Source of the DNA: Bacillus haikouensis
Lineage (GTDB): Bacteria; Bacillota; Bacilli; Bacillales; Bacillaceae_B
Direction: 5' to 3'
DNA length: 35,843 nucleotides
Assembly (NCBI RefSeq): GCF_013179555.1
Contig: NZ_JABMCR010000009.1
Span: 1 to 35,843, forward strand
Shown one piece after another: positions 33,355 to 35,843 of the stretch. The stretch's first letter is position 1. The number at the start of each line of letters is the position of its first letter. Made by a program: the position numbers and the translations under genes. The notes beneath the pieces are model-generated. The model saw only the letters and a list, made by a program, of their open reading frames with translations, was not told the DNA's origin and searched no databases.

Positions 33355-35091
33355 ATGAAGAAAGTCGTATTAAGTACGTTAAATGCAAAATATATTCATA
33401 CCAACCTTGCCATACGGTGCCTTAAAGCTTATATTGAGCCTGAATTTGAGGCTGAGCTGGCTGAATATACAATAAAAGATCCGATTCTCAATATTGCTGC
33501 CGACCTGTTTTCAAAGAAACCTGATATCATCGGATTCAGCTGTTATATTTGGAATATCGAAGAAACCATTAAAGTCATCCAGGTGTTAAGAAAAATCCTT
33601 CCTGATGCCAAGATTATACTTGGCGGTCCCGAGGTTACATATGATGTCCCTTATTGGCTTGATCGTTTAAAAGGCGATGTGGATTTCATTGTCCTCGGTG
33701 AAGGTGAAGAAACGTTCAAGCAGCTCCTCGAGGAAATACATGGGGAGAAAGATTGGTCCCGGGTACACGGAATTGCCTACTTAGATAATAATGAAAAGCC
33801 TGTCATCAAACCTCAGCAGAATAAAATCGACTTACGGGATGTCCCTTCCCCTTTCAGATTTGAAGAAGATCTTCCTCAGCTGTCAAAGCGGGTGACATAT
33901 ATTGAGACAAGCAGAGGCTGCCCATTCCGCTGTCAATTCTGCCTGTCATCAATCGAAGTCGGCGTGCGTTATTTTGACCGGGAAAAGGTAAAAGATGATA
34001 TTCGTTTCTTGATGAAGAACGGTGCCAAAACGATAAAGTTTGTTGACCGCACGTTTAATATCAGCAGAAGCTATGCAATGGAAATGTTCCAATTCCTGAT
34101 TGATGAGCATTTGCCGGGAACTGTCTTTCAGTTCGAAATCACTGCAGACATCATGAGACCTGAAGTCATTGAATTTTTAAATAGAGAAGCCCCTTCAGGT
34201 CTATTCAGATTTGAAATCGGAGTGCAGTCAACCAATGATGAAACCAATGACCTGGTGATGAGGAAACAAAATTATAAAAAACTCACACGTACCGTTACCA
34301 TGGTGAAGGACGGAGGAAAGATTGATCAGCATCTAGACCTTATTGCGGGACTGCCTGAAGAAGATTACCTGTCATTCCGTAAAACCTTTAACGATGTATT
34401 TGAAATGCGCCCTGAAGAGCTTCAGCTGGGGTTCTTAAAAATGCTAAGGGGAACAGGGTTGAGAATACGCGCAAATGACCACCAATACACGTACATGGAC
34501 CATTCTCCATATGAGATATTAGGAAATAATGTATTATCTTTCGATGATATCGTAAGAATTAAGCAGGTTGAGGACGTGCTTGAAAAATATTGGAATGATC
34601 ACAGGATGGATCGTACGGTTGAACATCTTGTAACAAATTGTTTCGAATCTCCATTTGACTTCTTTCAACAGTTCGGCTCTTATTGGGAAGAGCGCGGATG
34701 GTCCAGAATCGGACATCAATTGGAAGATCTATTCAAAAGACTGCATGAATTCCTCTCTTCTCAAGACAGGCACGAGATGCATATCATTGAAGGACTTATG
34801 AAGCTGGATTACTTGAGTAATCAGCGCTACAAACCAAGAAAACCTTGGTGGGAACATGAAATGACGAAGGAAGAACGTTCGGGCATCTATCAGGATCTTT
34901 TACAGTCTCCTCACATTGCAGGGAATGATTTCACAAAGTTAAACCTTTCCGAAAAAGAGATTTACAAACATACGCTGCTTGAAACAATCGTCTCAAAAGA
35001 AGGACGAAATGAGTACGTATTGGCATACTTTGAACCTTCCAACGGCCAATCAACCTTATTCTTTTTTGAAAAAGAATATATATCCAATTAG
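33355..35091 (+). CDS. B12-binding-domain radical SAM protein with DUF4080-like C terminus
   Basis: A 578-aa protein. The N-terminal third is a Rossmann-like cobalamin-binding domain (KPDIIGFSCYIWNIEE, IILGGPEVTYD, FIVLGEGEETF) but lacks the DxHxxG histidine motif, so cobalamin, if bound, would be base-off without His ligation. The radical SAM cluster is Cys189, Cys193 and Cys196 in SRGCPFRCQFC. FRFEIGVQSTND and DLIAGLPEED follow in the barrel. The C-terminal 200 residues resemble the DUF4080 extension. The reaction is unknown. AAAGGAG lies about 9 nt before the ATG. Confidence 0.85.
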   Translation: MKKVVLSTLNAKYIHTNLAIRCLKAYIEPEFEAELAEYTIKDPILNIAADLFSKKPDIIGFSCYIWNIEETIKVIQVLRKILPDAKIILGGPEVTYDVPYWLDRLKGDVDFIVLGEGEETFKQLLEEIHGEKDWSRVHGIAYLDNNEKPVIKPQQNKIDLRDVPSPFRFEEDLPQLSKRVTYIETSRGCPFRCQFCLSSIEVGVRYFDREKVKDDIRFLMKNGAKTIKFVDRTFNISRSYAMEMFQFLIDEHLPGTVFQFEITADIMRPEVIEFLNREAPSGLFRFEIGVQSTNDETNDLVMRKQNYKKLTRTVTMVKDGGKIDQHLDLIAGLPEEDYLSFRKTFNDVFEMRPEELQLGFLKMLRGTGLRIRANDHQYTYMDHSPYEILGNNVLSFDDIVRIKQVEDVLEKYWNDHRMDRTVEHLVTNCFESPFDFFQQFGSYWEERGWSRIGHQLEDLFKRLHEFLSSQDRHEMHIIEGLMKLDYLSNQRYKPRKPWWEHEMTKEERSGIYQDLLQSPHIAGNDFTKLNLSEKEIYKHTLLETIVSKEGRNEYVLAYFEPSNGQSTLFFFEKEYISN

Positions 35092-35120
35092 CAAAGCCCA
35101 ATCCGCCTTGCTCATACTTC

Positions 35121-35151
35121 ACGAGGGCCAGGCGCGCTGGCGCTGGACAGG
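35121..35151. repeat. Short GC-rich dispersed-repeat-like sequence
   Basis: Read on the minus strand, CCTGTCCAGCGCCAGCGCGC then CTGGCCCTCGTG. This resembles, from memory, a GC-rich repeat common between genes in Bacillaceae (TGTCCAGCTCCAGCGCCTAG then CCCCTCG). It is strikingly GC-rich for its surroundings and has dyad symmetry (CCAGCGCCAG and CTGG). The boundaries are uncertain. Confidence 0.45.
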
Positions 35152-35175
35152 TTAACTTATTCTTCTCTTATCAAC

Positions 35176-35211
35176 AAAAAAGTGCTAGAGCGTTTCCGCT
35201 CAGCACTTTTT
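35176..35211. terminator. Bidirectional terminator at the end of the small basic gene pair
   Basis: AAAAAGTGCT-agAGCG-tttc-CGCT-c-AGCACTTTTT forms a long stem with small bulges and A/T tracts at both ends. The stop codon of the minus-strand gene (35200-35202) and its last codons lie inside one arm. Confidence 0.85.
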
Positions 35212-35328
35212 CTTATTTTCCTTTTGCTTTTTATTCTCTTTAAGTGAAGCTTCTATGAGCTTCGCGGCATTTACATCCCCAAACTCCTGACCGAATTCTT
35301 CTCGAACTGTTTCTTCTTTCTTCTTCAT
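35200..35328 (-). CDS. Small charged protein with EFGxEFG motif, 42 aa
   Basis: MKKKEETVREEFGQEFGDVN then AAKLIEASLKENKKQKENKK plus KC. The ATG overlaps the stop of the upstream small gene (TGATG), and AAGGGAAG lies before it, so the two are translationally coupled. The double EFG motif resembles the EF(G/A)xE core of gamma-type SASP and of the other two small genes in this window. Function unknown; a spore role is inference. Too short for similarity to be conclusive. Confidence 0.6.
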   Translation of the reverse strand: MKKKEETVREEFGQEFGDVNAAKLIEASLKENKKQKENKKKC

Positions 35329-35489
35329 CAACTTCTTCCCTTCATACCTTTTGCAGAATTTCTGTTCTTGCCCTTGCTTGCATCCTCACCATGGGTGTAT
35401 TCTGCAGCAAATTCAGATTCTTGCCTATTTTTTAATGGGGTTTTATTATTCTTTTCAGCAGCATCATGTTGTGCTTTACGTTTTGCCAT
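35328..35489 (-). CDS. Small basic SASP-like protein, 53 aa
   Basis: MAKRKAQHDAAEKNNKTPLK then NRQESEFAAEYTHGEDASKG. The MAKR(K/T) start and the central EFAxE motif match the 58-aa protein at 3409-3585, so they are probable paralogues. AAGGAG lies about 9 nt before the ATG. It is followed by an overlapping second small gene and one terminator. The composition suits a small DNA-associated or spore protein; the role is inferred only. Confidence 0.65.
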   Translation of the reverse strand: MAKRKAQHDAAEKNNKTPLKNRQESEFAAEYTHGEDASKGKNRNSAKGMKGRS

Positions 35490-35628
35490 GACTATCATCT
35501 CCTTTAACCCTTACTTTTCCCACTTCTATTTAAGCTCATACTGGAAACCAATTTACATTAAAACAATATAAAGTGAATAATTGATGGCATTTACCAAAAA
35601 CTAAAAAAAAATCAAATGAGGAAATAAA

Positions 35629-35843
35629 ATGATCATTGTTTTGTTACTCTTTTTCGTTGCAGCTGGATGGAGGTTTGGCAATTGGAAGGAATTTCATCTC
35701 TTCTATCCTACCTTACTTTTTTTCATCATTGGAGATTTACTCTCACAATTTCTCCTCTATGACTATTCGATGTGGGAGTTCCAACCAGTTGGACCCCTTG
35801 ACAAGAGCTTAAATTTGAATCATACCACCATTGCATTATTAAA
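35629..35843 (+). CDS. CBO0543-like membrane protein (N-terminal part, cut by window edge)
   Basis: The first 71 codons only. MIIVLLLFFVAAGWRFGNWK, then FYPTLLFFIIGDLLSQFL, then YDYSMWEFQP and LNLNHTTIALL: two hydrophobic helices, a tryptophan-rich loop and a conserved-looking NHT motif, typical of the small Bacillus membrane family annotated CBO0543. Function unknown. GAGG lies 7 nt before the ATG. The gene runs off the right edge. Confidence 0.65.
   Translation, partial: MIIVLLLFFVAAGWRFGNWKEFHLFYPTLLFFIIGDLLSQFLLYDYSMWEFQPVGPLDKSLNLNHTTIALL

Overview
The window looks like chromosome of a spore-forming Bacillaceae species (low-GC Firmicute). Reasons: strong AGGAGG-type ribosome binding sites, frequent GTG and TTG starts, a KinE-like multi-PAS sporulation kinase, a Spo0E-family phosphatase, small basic SASP-like proteins, SAM-I and preQ1-I riboswitches, and a gene set matching the B. 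subtilis kinE-ogt-mtn-spo0E-mhqR-ykvI-que-ykvS-ptsHI-ykwB-patA neighbourhood. Here that neighbourhood reads in reverse, with several insertions. No phage, plasmid, CRISPR, rRNA or tRNA gene is visible. Species cannot be named from this window alone.

Layout. 1-3.6 kb: the start of a queuosine operon (queC, then queD running off the left edge) under a preQ1-I riboswitch, a CorA-type Mg2+ channel, the aminotransferase PatA, and a small basic protein. 3.6-7.4 kb: a gene-free stretch with RNA-like structure, the acetyltransferase YkwB, and ptsH-ptsI (HPr and Enzyme I) without ptsG. 7.4-12.4 kb: a FetAB/YbbLM-type ABC exporter and a three-gene MoxR-DUF58-membrane protein operon. 12.4-16 kb: a MITE-like 248-bp element, a tiny membrane peptide candidate, a short-chain dehydrogenase, YkvS (DUF2187), a DUF2254 membrane protein and a 38-residue protein. 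16-20.9 kb: YkvI transporter, M3 oligoendopeptidase, MhqR, a Spo0E-like phosphatase and a GNAT protein.

20.9-28.5 kb is the methionine salvage cluster: mtnD, mtnB, mtnW and mtnE on the minus strand and mtnU, mtnK and mtnA on the plus strand, with two separate SAM-I riboswitches (before mtnW and before mtnK). Together these convert methylthioribose through MTR-1-P, MTRu-1-P, DK-MTP-1-P and the acireductone to KMTB and then methionine. The phosphatase gene mtnX, which in B. subtilis sits between mtnW and mtnB, is absent: only 87 bp separate the two. This is the clearest biological anomaly in the window.

28.5-35.8 kb: an ArsR-DUF2087 regulator with a 34-bp near-perfect palindrome over its promoter, ogt, kinE, a YkrP-like acyltransferase, a B12-binding-type radical SAM protein, a copy of what looks like a Bacillaceae GC-rich repeat, two overlapping small basic genes, and the start of a CBO0543-like membrane protein. 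I see no convincing new multi-gene system. The points worth following are the mtnX gap, the elaborated P3 of the mtnK riboswitch, the long queC leader, the MITE-like element, and several small ORFs and palindromic operators.
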